From QHVT01 sp036399015 (GTDB lineage Bacteria > Acidobacteriota > Thermoanaerobaculia > Gp7-AA8), in contig DASWNW010000045.1 in NCBI GenBank assembly GCA_036399015.1, positions 74,164-138,163 of the forward strand: a stretch of 64,000 nt of DNA, in the 5' to 3' direction. Under the pieces are notes generated by a model that searched no databases, had not been told where the DNA came from, and worked only from the letters and a program-made list of their open reading frames with translations. Below are positions 33,945 to 41,322 of this stretch, piece by piece. Position 1 is the stretch's first letter. Every line of letters begins with the position of its first letter. The translations under genes and the position numbers were made by a program.

Positions 33945-34179
33945 GCGCGTCCTCCTGCGCGGCGGGATCGGTTGCGTCCCGTCGCGCCCGTGCGCGCTCT
34001 TTCAGCGCGCGGTATGCGGCATCGCTCACCGGCCGTCCGACGTGCACGGAACGGCTGCCGGAGATGGGTGGCGGGGTGTCGTCCTCCTCCGCGAACGGAT
34101 CGAATTCCGCCGCGGCTGCCTCCGACTTCCCGCTGCCCGCGCTCTCGGCGCCGCAGCCGTCCTCGTCCTGGCGTCTCAC
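33907..34179 (-). CDS. small acidic protein, 90 residues, coupled upstream of the beta-rich protein
   Basis: A GTG start with CAGGAAA nearby as a ribosome binding site. The product is acidic and disordered at both ends, with a short core (VHVGRPVSDAAYRALKERARAR). The core motif P-V-x-x-x-x-YRALKE also occurs in the downstream 550-residue protein (YPVDLETYRALKEAA), so the two may share a binding partner or derive from one gene. It overlaps the next start by 38 bp. It lies divergent from the BNR protein gene. Confidence 0.6.
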   Translation of the reverse strand: MRRQDEDGCGAESAGSGKSEAAAAEFDPFAEEDDTPPPISGSRSVHVGRPVSDAAYRALKERARARRDATDPAAQEDAHGSHDDEEKPET

Positions 34180-34261
34180 GTTCTCGATTTCCTGCAGCGA
34201 GCGTACCGTGAGTAGGGAGAGCCGCGGCGGGGTGAAATCCCTACCTGAGCCCGTTTTGTCA

Positions 34262-34267
34262 TACGAT
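34262..34267 (+). promoter_or_regulatory. putative -10 element of the BNR-repeat gene (leaderless)
   Basis: TACGAT followed by 7 nt and the ATG at 34275. The same arrangement occurs before the LD-carboxypeptidase gene. Confidence 0.45.
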
Positions 34268-34274
34268 CCGGCGC

Positions 34275-35396
34275 ATGCCGTTCGCGCAACACATCGAGCC
34301 TCGCAGTGGTGACGTTCTCGTGCTCGTCGGGACGATGAAGGGGGCGTTTCTGCTGCGCTCCGATCGGGACCGCACGAAGTGGGAGATGGGTGGTCCGTAC
34401 TTTCCCGGCATGGCCGTTTACGCGCTCGCGTACGACGGGAGGGCGGGGCGGCAGCGGTTGTGGGCGGGGCCGCAGAGCATGCACTGGGGGGCGCTGCTCA
34501 GCTCGAGCGACGACTTCGGGCGCACCTGGACGAACCCGGAGGAGGCGAACGTCAAGTTCCCCGAGGGGACGGGGGCGGCGCTGAAGAACATCTGGCAGAT
34601 CGTGCCGGGGCGGGAGTCGGAGCCCGACACGCTCTACTGCGGCGTCGAGCCGGCAGCACTGTTCCGGTCGAACGACGCCGGTGCGACCTGGTCGCTGACG
34701 GAAGGGCTATGGAACCATCCGCAGCGCGAGCGGTGGGAGCCGGGCGGGGGCGGGCTGTGCCTGCACACGATCCTGCTCGATCCGGAGGATCCGCGGCGGG
34801 TGCGCATCGCGGTCTCCACCGCCGGGATGTACGTCACCGAAGACGGCGGCGCGACGTGGCGTCCGTCGAACCAGGGCGTGCGCGCCGACTTTCTCCCCGA
34901 CAAGCATCCGGAGTTCGGCCAGTGCGTGCACAAGGTCGCGCAGTCGCGGCAGCGGCCCGAGCGGATGTACCTGCAGAACCACTGGGGTCTCTATCGCAGC
35001 GACGACCGCGGCGAGAGCTGGACGGATATCGCCAACGGCGTCCCCTCCGACTTCGGCTTCCCGATGGTCGTCCACCCGCACGACCCCGACACCGCCTGGA
35101 TCGTGCCGCTGGAGGCGGACGTCTTCCGCTGCACGCCGGAGGGGAAGCTGCGTGTGTACAGAACGCGCGACGCCGGCGCGAAGTGGGAGCCGATGACCTA
35201 CGGCCTGCCGCAGGAGAACGCGTACGAGTGCGTGCTGCGGGACGCGATGGCGGTGGATCCGCTGGAGACGCCGGGTGTCTATTTCGGGACGCGCAGCGGA
35301 AAACTGTTCGGCTCCTCCGACGCGGGAGAGAGCTGGACGGAGCTGCAGGACGGGCTTCCGCCAATCGTCGCGGTCAAAACCGCGATAGTCTCTTAG
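34275..35396 (+). CDS. BNR/sortilin-type beta-propeller protein (exo-sialidase-like)
   Basis: A 373-residue cytoplasmic-type propeller without a signal peptide. Several Asp-box motifs (S-x-D-x-G-x-[TS]-W) are visible: SSSDDFGRTW, RSNDAGATW, VTEDGGATW, RSDDRGESW, RTRDAGAKW and GSSDAGESW. This pattern is shared by sialidases and VPS10/sortilin-like proteins. Catalytic arginines of sialidases are not evident, so it may be a binding protein. It is followed 3 bp later by a MoaD/ThiS gene; this pairing suggests a shared process rather than chance. Confidence 0.88.
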   Translation: MPFAQHIEPRSGDVLVLVGTMKGAFLLRSDRDRTKWEMGGPYFPGMAVYALAYDGRAGRQRLWAGPQSMHWGALLSSSDDFGRTWTNPEEANVKFPEGTGAALKNIWQIVPGRESEPDTLYCGVEPAALFRSNDAGATWSLTEGLWNHPQRERWEPGGGGLCLHTILLDPEDPRRVRIAVSTAGMYVTEDGGATWRPSNQGVRADFLPDKHPEFGQCVHKVAQSRQRPERMYLQNHWGLYRSDDRGESWTDIANGVPSDFGFPMVVHPHDPDTAWIVPLEADVFRCTPEGKLRVYRTRDAGAKWEPMTYGLPQENAYECVLRDAMAVDPLETPGVYFGTRSGKLFGSSDAGESWTELQDGLPPIVAVKTAIVS

Positions 35397-35399
35397 GCG

Positions 35400-35681
35400 A
35401 TGCCGCTGACCTTCGTCGTCTCGGGACCGCTGCGCGAGCTCGCCGGAAACCGTGGAGAGATCCCGGTAGATGGCCGCGCCGCGTCGGTTGCCGAGGCGCT
35501 GTCACTGCTCTGGTCGAACTGCCCGGCGCTGCGCGACCGGGTGATCACCGAGCTCGGTGAGGTCCGCGAGCACGTCAACATCTTCGTCGACGGGGAGAGC
35601 ATCCGCTATTCGGGCGGATTCGCCACCCCGGTACGCGACCGCGCGGAAATCGTCATTCTTCCCGCGGTCAGCGGTGGATAG
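35400..35681 (+). CDS. MoaD/ThiS-family ubiquitin-like protein
   Basis: A 93-residue beta-grasp protein ending in Gly-Gly (VSGG), the C-terminus that is adenylated and thiocarboxylated in sulfur carriers. The LTFVVSGPLRELAGNRGEIPVDG strand region and SVAEALSLLWSNCPALRDRV helix are typical. As no moaE, moeB, thiG or thiF is adjacent, its role could be molybdopterin or thiamine sulfur transfer, or a protein tag. It follows the BNR protein gene at 3 bp and precedes the helicase gene by 7 bp. Confidence 0.9.
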   Translation: MPLTFVVSGPLRELAGNRGEIPVDGRAASVAEALSLLWSNCPALRDRVITELGEVREHVNIFVDGESIRYSGGFATPVRDRAEIVILPAVSGG

Positions 35682-35688
35682 GAGCCAC

Positions 35689-37098
35689 ATGCCTTTCAGT
35701 ACGTTTGGACTGCACCCCGACCTCCTGCGCGGGGTTAAAGCGCTGGGCTTTCAGCGCCCGACCCCCATTCAGACCGACGCCATCCCGCCCGCCATGGCGG
35801 GCAAGGACGTCCTCGCCGCCGCCGCCACCGGCAGCGGCAAGAGCGCCGCGTTCCTCCTCCCGATCCTGCACCGGCTGATGGGGAAGAAGCGGGGCACCAC
35901 CCGCGCGCTCATCCTCACGCCGACGCGCGAGCTGGCCGCGCAGATCGACGAGCACCTCCGCGATCTGGCGGTGCACACGCCGCTGTCCGGCGCCGCCATC
36001 TACGGCGGCGTGGGGATGGGGCCGCAGGAGCATGCGTTCCGCAGTGGAGTGGACGTGCTCGTTGCGACTCCCGGGCGCCTCCTCGATCACTTCACCCGTC
36101 CCTATGCGAAGCTCGACGGTCTGGAGATCCTCGTCCTCGATGAGGCCGACCGGATGCTCGACATGGGCTTCCTCCCAGACATCCGGCGAGTGCTGAAGCA
36201 TCTCCCGCCAAAGCGGCAGACGCTCTTTTTCTCGGCGACGCTGCCGCAGCCGATCGTGGAGCTGTCGCGGGAGATGCTGAAGAACCCCGCCATGATCTCG
36301 GTGGAGCGGAAGGCGGCGCCGGCGACCGGGATCACGCAGTCGGTCTTTCCGGTGATCCAGGACCTGAAGCTGGAGCTGCTCGACCATCTCCTGACGCGCG
36401 GTGAGATCCGCAGCGCGATCGTCTTCACCCGCACGAAGCACCGCGCGAACCGCGTCTTCGAGAAGCTGGAGAAGCGGGGAGTGAAGGTGGCGCGCATCCA
36501 CGGCAACCGCAGCCAGGTGCAGCGCACCGAGGCGCTGGCGGGATTCAAGGAGGGCCGCTACCGGATCATGGTGGCCACCGACATTGCCGCGCGCGGCATC
36601 GACGTCGAGGCGCTCTCCCATGTCGTGAACTTCGACGTCCCGAACATCCCCGAGGACTACATCCACCGCGTCGGCCGCACCGCGCGCGCGGAGATGACCG
36701 GCGACGCGATCACGTTCGTCGCCCCGGATGAGGAAGAGGACCTGAGGGCGATCGAGCGGGCCATCGGCAAGCGCCTGCCGCGCGTGACCGTGCCCGATTT
36801 CAACTACAAGCAGAAGCCGGCCGAGCAGCTCGAGATCCCGATCCAGGAGCGCATCGCCGCGATCCGCGCGCGGAAGGCGGAGGAGCGGGCGAGGGCGAAG
36901 GCGAAGCTGGAGCGGAAGGCTTCGGCGCCCCCGCCGAACCCGCCGAAGCCGAAGCTCGCCGGGTCGCCCGGACCGCAGCGCCGCCTGCCCGAACGGCCGC
37001 AGGGGAGCTCGCGCCCGGGAGGCAGCGGCGCACGGCCGAGCGGACCGGGAACCGGTCCGGGCGGTGGATCGAGCCGCCGCGGCAGGCGGAGACCGTAG
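35689..37098 (+). CDS. DEAD-box RNA helicase, RhlE type
   Basis: A 469-residue ATP-dependent RNA helicase. The Q motif region (FSTFGLHPDLLRGVKALGFQRPTPIQ), Walker A AAATGSGKSAAF, PTREL, DEAD, SAT, ARGID and HRVGRTAR motifs are all present in order. After residue ~390 it has a basic, proline- and glycine-rich tail (to RRGRRRP) typical of RhlE-like proteins, which aids RNA binding or ribosome assembly. The ATG at 35689 has GGATAGGAG upstream. It is last in a short run after the MoaD gene. A REP-like hairpin follows its stop. Confidence 0.95.
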   Translation: MPFSTFGLHPDLLRGVKALGFQRPTPIQTDAIPPAMAGKDVLAAAATGSGKSAAFLLPILHRLMGKKRGTTRALILTPTRELAAQIDEHLRDLAVHTPLSGAAIYGGVGMGPQEHAFRSGVDVLVATPGRLLDHFTRPYAKLDGLEILVLDEADRMLDMGFLPDIRRVLKHLPPKRQTLFFSATLPQPIVELSREMLKNPAMISVERKAAPATGITQSVFPVIQDLKLELLDHLLTRGEIRSAIVFTRTKHRANRVFEKLEKRGVKVARIHGNRSQVQRTEALAGFKEGRYRIMVATDIAARGIDVEALSHVVNFDVPNIPEDYIHRVGRTARAEMTGDAITFVAPDEEEDLRAIERAIGKRLPRVTVPDFNYKQKPAEQLEIPIQERIAAIRARKAEERARAKAKLERKASAPPPNPPKPKLAGSPGPQRRLPERPQGSSRPGGSGARPSGPGTGPGGGSSRRGRRRP

Positions 37099-37107
37099 GC
37101 GTTTCCT

Positions 37108-37134
37108 GTGGAGCGGCGGGCTTCAGCCCGCCGC
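37108..37134. repeat. REP-like hairpin after the helicase gene
   Basis: GTGGA then stem GCGGCGGGCT / AGCCCGCCGC with a short TC loop, 10 nt after the helicase stop. Same family as the elements at 25122, 32250 and 54628. It may also terminate the helicase transcript. Confidence 0.7.
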
Positions 37135-37142
37135 ATCACTTC

Positions 37143-37283
37143 AGGTACGACGTACCCTTCGACGTCGCTGAGCATCACGAACACGTGCCGCGTGGTCTCG
37201 GTAACCCTTTGAATTCCGGCCCAACGCGTCGACGACTCCGCGATGTCGCACTTCGCCAGCAATGCTGCAGGCGTGGGCTCCAT
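37143..37283 (-). pseudogene. remnant of a YcxB-like domain gene
   Basis: About 47 codons (starting MEPTPAALLAKCDIAESS) include STRWAGIQRVTETTRHVFVML and SDVEGYVVP, which resemble the end of a YcxB-like domain (W-x-x-I-x-x-V-E-T pattern, then a strand, then IP). The frame then runs into the REP-like element. Nothing upstream completes the protein. A decayed fragment is the simplest reading; similarity is judged by eye. Confidence 0.4.
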
Positions 37284-37376
37284 GAAGTGACGTCCGTTGA
37301 GACACGGACGCTGCCGCTGGGTCATATGCGAGCGCGCATGCGATACGAGGTGGCGCGGCCAGAACAGCCCCCATGG

Positions 37377-38021
37377 CTAGCCCGCTTCACCCGCCGCATC
37401 CTGGAAGAGGAGCATCCGGGCGAGCTTCCGCTCGGCGTCGCCGTCGAACCCGCACCGCGCGGTAAAGGCCGGAGCCTCGCGGAACGTACCGAAGAGACGA
37501 TCCCACCAGGTGATGTCGCCGAAGTTGAAGTCGTGGACGCCCAGTTCGTGGTGGATCGAGTGATGCTCGGGACGCTGCATGAAGTAGCCGACCCAGCGGG
37601 GTGTCCGGATGTTCGCGTGGTAGAACATCTCACCCGTCGCGGCAAAGACGTTGAACCATGCCGCTCCCTCGACCGAGCCGCCGAGGAGCACCAGGACGAT
37701 GAAGCTCGCCAGGCATGAGTTGACCGCGATCTCGAGCGGATGTTTGTAGAACGACGTAGAAGACGAACGTGCCGGCGAACACGCCACCAGACCTTCGGCG
37801 GGCGCCGGCAAATGCTCCGAGATCCGCATGAGGTCAGGCCCGAGAACCAGCTGTTCCAGGTGACGGCAGCCATGAAGACGATCAGATTGCACCCCATTTA
37901 GGAGTGCCGCGCGGACATACCACCCGCAGGGATTGGGCAGGTCGCGACCGGGCCACACCCGTTCTGCCACCACAAACGCGGCCGCTACCGCGAAGATGAT
38001 CGCGGGTTTCGGCGGGGCCAA
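37377..38021 (-). pseudogene. fatty acid hydroxylase/sterol desaturase family, frameshifted and internally deleted
   Basis: The C-terminal half is well preserved: YKHPLEIAVNSCLASF, FYHANIRTPRWVGYFMQRPEHHSIHHE with the late histidine motif, and DITWWDRLFGTF. The N-terminal half is broken. After NGVQ the family sequence continues in another frame (LIVFMAAVTWNSWFSG), then returns to the first frame at GPDLMRISEHLP. A stretch that should carry the first two histidine boxes is missing where VFAGTFVFYVV (other frame) runs directly into SFYKHP. With several lesions and lost iron ligands it should be inactive. Its neighbours on both sides are also decayed or solitary. Confidence 0.75.
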
Positions 38022-38039
38022 CGGATCACACCCCGCCTG

Positions 38040-38567
38040 TTACGGCAGGCCGAGGATGTGACGTATGAACGCGGCCTTTCCTCGGGTGTATGACTCGCGA
38101 TCGTTTCGGTGCCGCGCCGCGAGAGCTCGTTTCAACTGCTCGTATTCCTTCGCGACTTCTCCGTTGGCTCGCAGGCAATCGCGAAATGCAATGTGGTTAC
38201 GCCACGCCTCGCTCTGAAGGTGAAGAACGTGCAGGTGGTACGTTCTCGGATCGCCTTTCACGAAGTACGACCGTCCCGCGACGCCGCTCTCGCCGCGGTA
38301 CTCGTACCCGAGAGCTTCGTGGTCGGCGATCCAGCCGGCGCCCCGCATCGGCTCGTCGATTCCCGCTGCAACGTCAATGATGGGCTTCGCAGAAAGACCG
38401 CATACGGCTGTGCTGCCGATGTGCTCGATCGCTTTGACCCGATCGCCGAGCGCGGCGCGAATGCTGGCTGCCTCCTCCGCGAATGCGTCATGCCACGCCT
38501 CTGAGTGGGGGACGAGCGCCACGACGCCCTGCCGTAGTCCGAGGATATCGGTCACGAGTCTTTCCAC
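38040..38567 (-). CDS. GrpB-family protein (UPF0157), nucleotidyltransferase-like
   Basis: A 175-residue protein of the GrpB family. The signature IEHIGSTAVCGLSAKPIIDV is present, though the usual proline of AVPGL is Cys here. The family has a minimal nucleotidyltransferase fold of uncertain substrate. YFVKGDPRTYHLHVLHLQSEAWRNHIAFRDCLR is the conserved middle. It is intact, in contrast to the decayed region just downstream of its stop. Confidence 0.9.
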   Translation of the reverse strand: MERLVTDILGLRQGVVALVPHSEAWHDAFAEEAASIRAALGDRVKAIEHIGSTAVCGLSAKPIIDVAAGIDEPMRGAGWIADHEALGYEYRGESGVAGRSYFVKGDPRTYHLHVLHLQSEAWRNHIAFRDCLRANGEVAKEYEQLKRALAARHRNDRESYTRGKAAFIRHILGLP

Positions 38568-38601
38568 GACGCCCTTCGCGCGCAGCGCGCCGCGCGGTCG
38601 G

Positions 38602-39867
38602 CTACAGCTTCATCAACGCCGCGCGCACGCGAGCCAGCCCGTCGACGCAGTCTTCCACGCTCACGGCGCCGGCGCTGAGGCGGAACCAGCCGTCCTCCCG
38701 CTTCAGCCCGAACGCCTGGAACGGCACCACCGCGAATCCCGCCTCGTCGAGGAGGAACTTGCGGATGTTCTCGTTCGTCTTCAGGCGGTCGATGAGGTTG
38801 AATTGCGCGGAGAGGTAGATCGCCCCCTGCGGTGCGATCGCGTCCACCGGAAGCCCCTCGGCCTTCATGGCCATGATCCCGTCGTACAGCGCGTCGAGGC
38901 GGAGCCGCAGCTCGCGGATCATCGTCTCGTGGAACTCCGCGAGGTCGTCCTGCTGCGACAGGAACTGCGCCACGGCGAGCTGCTCCGCCTTCGGTGCCCA
39001 GGCGCCGATGTGACCGATGAGGTCCGACATCCTTTGCGTCACCGCCGGCGGCGCGATGGTCCAGCCGACGCGGATTCCGGTCGCCGCCAGCGCCTTGGAG
39101 ATGCCGTCGACGAAGATCGTGTACGCCGCCGACTCCGGCACGAGCTGCGGCGGCGCGTAGTGCTTGTTGTCGCCGAAGGTGAGCATCCAGTAGACCTGGT
39201 CCCACAATAGATAGAGCGGCCGGTCTCCCGTCGACTCCCGCCGGCGGTTCTCGTCGACCACCAGGCGGGCGATCGCCTCCACCTCGCTCTTCGCCATGAC
39301 CGTTCCGGTCGGGTTGAGCGGCGTGCAGACGGCGATGAGCCGCGCGTCGCGTACGTGCGGCCGGATCATCTCCGCCGTCGGCATGAAGTTCGTGTCGGCG
39401 CCAACCACCAGCTCGACCGGCACGCCGCCGGAGAGGTAGGTGTAATGGTTGTTGTTCCAGGACGGCGTCGGGTAGACGACCTTGTCCCCCTCGTCCACCA
39501 CCGCGAGATACGCTGCATAGATGATGGGGCGGGAGCCGCCGGCGATGAGCACCGAGTCGGTGTCGAGCGTCAGGCCGAGTCTCTTCCTCGAGAACTCCAC
39601 CACGCTCTTCCGCATCTGCATCGTCCCCTCGGACGGCGGGTAGTTCGTCTCGCCGCCGATGAGGTTCTGGACGATCAGGTCGCGCAGCTTCCCGGGGATC
39701 GGGAACTGCTTCGGGGAGAAGTCGCCGACCGTCAGGTTGGCAATGGAGCGGCCGGAGTCGATCGCCGCCCGCACCTCCCGCGCGACCTTCAAGACCTCGG
39801 AGCCGGTCATGCCCCGCGCGAGCGTGGAGAGGGAACGATCGATGCCGCGGTCGAGGACTTCAGTCAT
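38602..39867 (-). CDS. class I/II pyridoxal-phosphate aminotransferase
   Basis: A 421-residue fold-type I enzyme. Visible: NYPPSEGTMQMRKSVVEF, AGGSRPIIYAAYLAV, YPTPSWNNNHYTYLSG, the N-P-T-G motif (PLNPTGTVM), DQVYWMLTF with the PLP-contacting Asp/Tyr, the Schiff-base lysine in GISKALAATGIRVGW, and a C-terminal FRLSAGA arginine for the substrate carboxylate. It probably transaminates aspartate or an aromatic amino acid. The ATG at 39867 overlaps the stop of the upstream glycosyltransferase gene (ATGA). Confidence 0.93.
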   Translation of the reverse strand: MTEVLDRGIDRSLSTLARGMTGSEVLKVAREVRAAIDSGRSIANLTVGDFSPKQFPIPGKLRDLIVQNLIGGETNYPPSEGTMQMRKSVVEFSRKRLGLTLDTDSVLIAGGSRPIIYAAYLAVVDEGDKVVYPTPSWNNNHYTYLSGGVPVELVVGADTNFMPTAEMIRPHVRDARLIAVCTPLNPTGTVMAKSEVEAIARLVVDENRRRESTGDRPLYLLWDQVYWMLTFGDNKHYAPPQLVPESAAYTIFVDGISKALAATGIRVGWTIAPPAVTQRMSDLIGHIGAWAPKAEQLAVAQFLSQQDDLAEFHETMIRELRLRLDALYDGIMAMKAEGLPVDAIAPQGAIYLSAQFNLIDRLKTNENIRKFLLDEAGFAVVPFQAFGLKREDGWFRLSAGAVSVEDCVDGLARVRAALMKL

Positions 39868-40613
39868 TTGCGCCGATTGTAAGCGCGATGAATCTTCCAG
39901 AGGTCTTTCAGTGCGTGAAAGAAATCGGTCGAGCGCACCTTCGATCCCTTGACGTCGTGCCAGGTGAGGATCGGCAGCTCGTAGATCGCCCGCGCGGCAT
40001 CGTCGCGCCCGCGCTGCAGCACGAGCCGGGCGATGATCTCGACGTCGAAGATCCAGCGGGAGAGGAAGGGCTTGCCGAACAGCTCGCCGATCCGGTCGCC
40101 GGCCCGGAAGAGCTTCGCGCCGCACTGGGTGTCGTAGACCGCCAGGCCGAGGGATGAGGAGATGAGCGTGGCACCGACGCGCCCGACGTAGTGGCGGGCG
40201 GGGTTGCGACTGATGGAGCGTCCGAGCAGCCGGACTCGGGCGGCGATCACCATCTCGGTCTCGGGACGGCGGCCGAAGACGGTGAGGAAGCCGCCGATCT
40301 CCTCGAGCGGGGTGGCGAGGTCGGCGTCCCAGAATCCGCAGTAGTCGGGTCGCCGCTCCAGCGCCACCAGCATCCCGCGGCGCACCGCCTCCGCCTTCCC
40401 GCGATTCCGCTCCAGGCTGAGGAGCGAGAAGCGCGCGGGATCGGCAGCCACCAGCGACTGGAGCAGCCGGAGTGTGCCGTCCGTGCTGCCGTCGTTCACG
40501 AAGAGGAACTCGGTCCGCGTGCCTTCGAGCGCGAAGGAGCGGAAGGCGTCGACCGGCAGGCGGCGCTCTTCGTTGAAGCAGGGGACGACGACGATCAGAT
40601 GCACGGCGCGCAT
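39864..40613 (-). CDS. family 2 glycosyltransferase, polyprenyl-phosphate sugar synthase type
   Basis: A 249-residue GT-A enzyme: VVVPCFNEERRLP at the N-terminus, LFVNDGSTDGT, ERNRGKAEAVRRGM, and the DXD-like FWDADLATPLEEI. SRWIFDVEIIARL and the tail are typical of dolichol/undecaprenyl-phosphate mannose or glucose synthases. It likely supplies a lipid-linked sugar to GT-C enzymes such as the one at 24.3-26.1 kb, but that link is speculative. TAGAAT (40617-40612) lies 7 nt before a GTG at 40604, so the true start could be 40604, leaderless, rather than the ATG at 40613. Coupled by ATGA to the aminotransferase gene. Confidence 0.92.
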   Translation of the reverse strand: MRAVHLIVVVPCFNEERRLPVDAFRSFALEGTRTEFLFVNDGSTDGTLRLLQSLVAADPARFSLLSLERNRGKAEAVRRGMLVALERRPDYCGFWDADLATPLEEIGGFLTVFGRRPETEMVIAARVRLLGRSISRNPARHYVGRVGATLISSSLGLAVYDTQCGAKLFRAGDRIGELFGKPFLSRWIFDVEIIARLVLQRGRDDAARAIYELPILTWHDVKGSKVRSTDFFHALKDLWKIHRAYNRRK

Positions 40614-40625
40614 TCTAGCTAGAAT
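40612..40625. promoter_or_regulatory. perfect palindrome ATTCTAGCTAGAAT, putative bidirectional promoter/operator
   Basis: A 14-bp perfect palindrome between two divergent genes. It reads TAGAAT on both strands. On the minus strand TAGAAT is 7 nt before the GTG at 40604; on the plus strand it precedes the hydrolase ATG at 40668 by about 42 nt. Confidence 0.5.
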
Positions 40626-40667
40626 GGTTCGCTGACTCGTCAACATCTTGACCAGTCAGTCGACTGA

Positions 40668-41312
40668 ATGCAGATACGTACGATTGCCACCTCCGTTCAC
40701 GGCCGCTACCTGTACGAGGAAAGGGGAGCGGAGCGCCTGCTGGCGGGGTTCCACGGCTACGGCGAGGACGCCGCCACGCATCTCGCGGAGCTGGCGCGGA
40801 TCCCGGGGATCGAGCGCTGGTCAGTGGTGGCGATCCAGGCGCTGCATCCGTTCTACACGCGCGCCGGCGCGGTCGTCGCGAGCTGGATGACGAGCGTCGA
40901 CCGGGAGCTGACGATCGCCGACAACATCGCCTATGTCCGGGCGGTGCTGAAGGCGCTGCCGCGTCCACGCACGCTCGTGTTCGCCGGCTTTTCGCAAGGC
41001 GCCTCGATGGCCGCGCGTGCGGCCGCTTTCGCCGCTCGAGCGGACGGGCTGATCCTCCTCGGAGGAGACGTCCCGCCGGACGTCGCCGAAGCTGAGGGTG
41101 CCGAACTGCCTCCCGTGCTCATCGGGCGCGGCACGGCCGACGACTGGTACACCGAGGAAAAGCTCAAGAAAGACCTTAGCTTTCTGGAGAGGAAGACGAG
41201 CGTCACACGCTGCGTCTTTCCAGGCGGGCACGAGTGGTCGGACGACTTCCGCGCGGCGGCGGGCGAGTTCCTCGAACTCGTCGGCATGGAGAGCGGTCCG
41301 CGCGTGTTGTAA
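40668..41312 (+). CDS. alpha/beta hydrolase (phospholipase/carboxylesterase type)
   Basis: A 214-residue serine hydrolase. LLAGFHGYGEDA supplies the oxyanion region, FAGFSQGASMAARAAAF the nucleophile serine (G-F-S-Q-G), VLIGRGTADDWYT the catalytic Asp loop, and GGHEWSDDF the catalytic His. The GFSQGA motif is that of the phospholipase/carboxylesterase family. Substrate unknown. No signal peptide, so cytoplasmic. Ten bases separate it from uvrC. Confidence 0.92.
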   Translation: MQIRTIATSVHGRYLYEERGAERLLAGFHGYGEDAATHLAELARIPGIERWSVVAIQALHPFYTRAGAVVASWMTSVDRELTIADNIAYVRAVLKALPRPRTLVFAGFSQGASMAARAAAFAARADGLILLGGDVPPDVAEAEGAELPPVLIGRGTADDWYTEEKLKKDLSFLERKTSVTRCVFPGGHEWSDDFRAAAGEFLELVGMESGPRVL

Positions 41313-41322
41313 ACACCCCCTG

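Noticed and set aside
37141..37374. 77-codon minus-strand frame near the decayed desaturase gene
   Set aside because: Composition is shadow-like; the adjacent frame with YcxB-like residues explains the region better.
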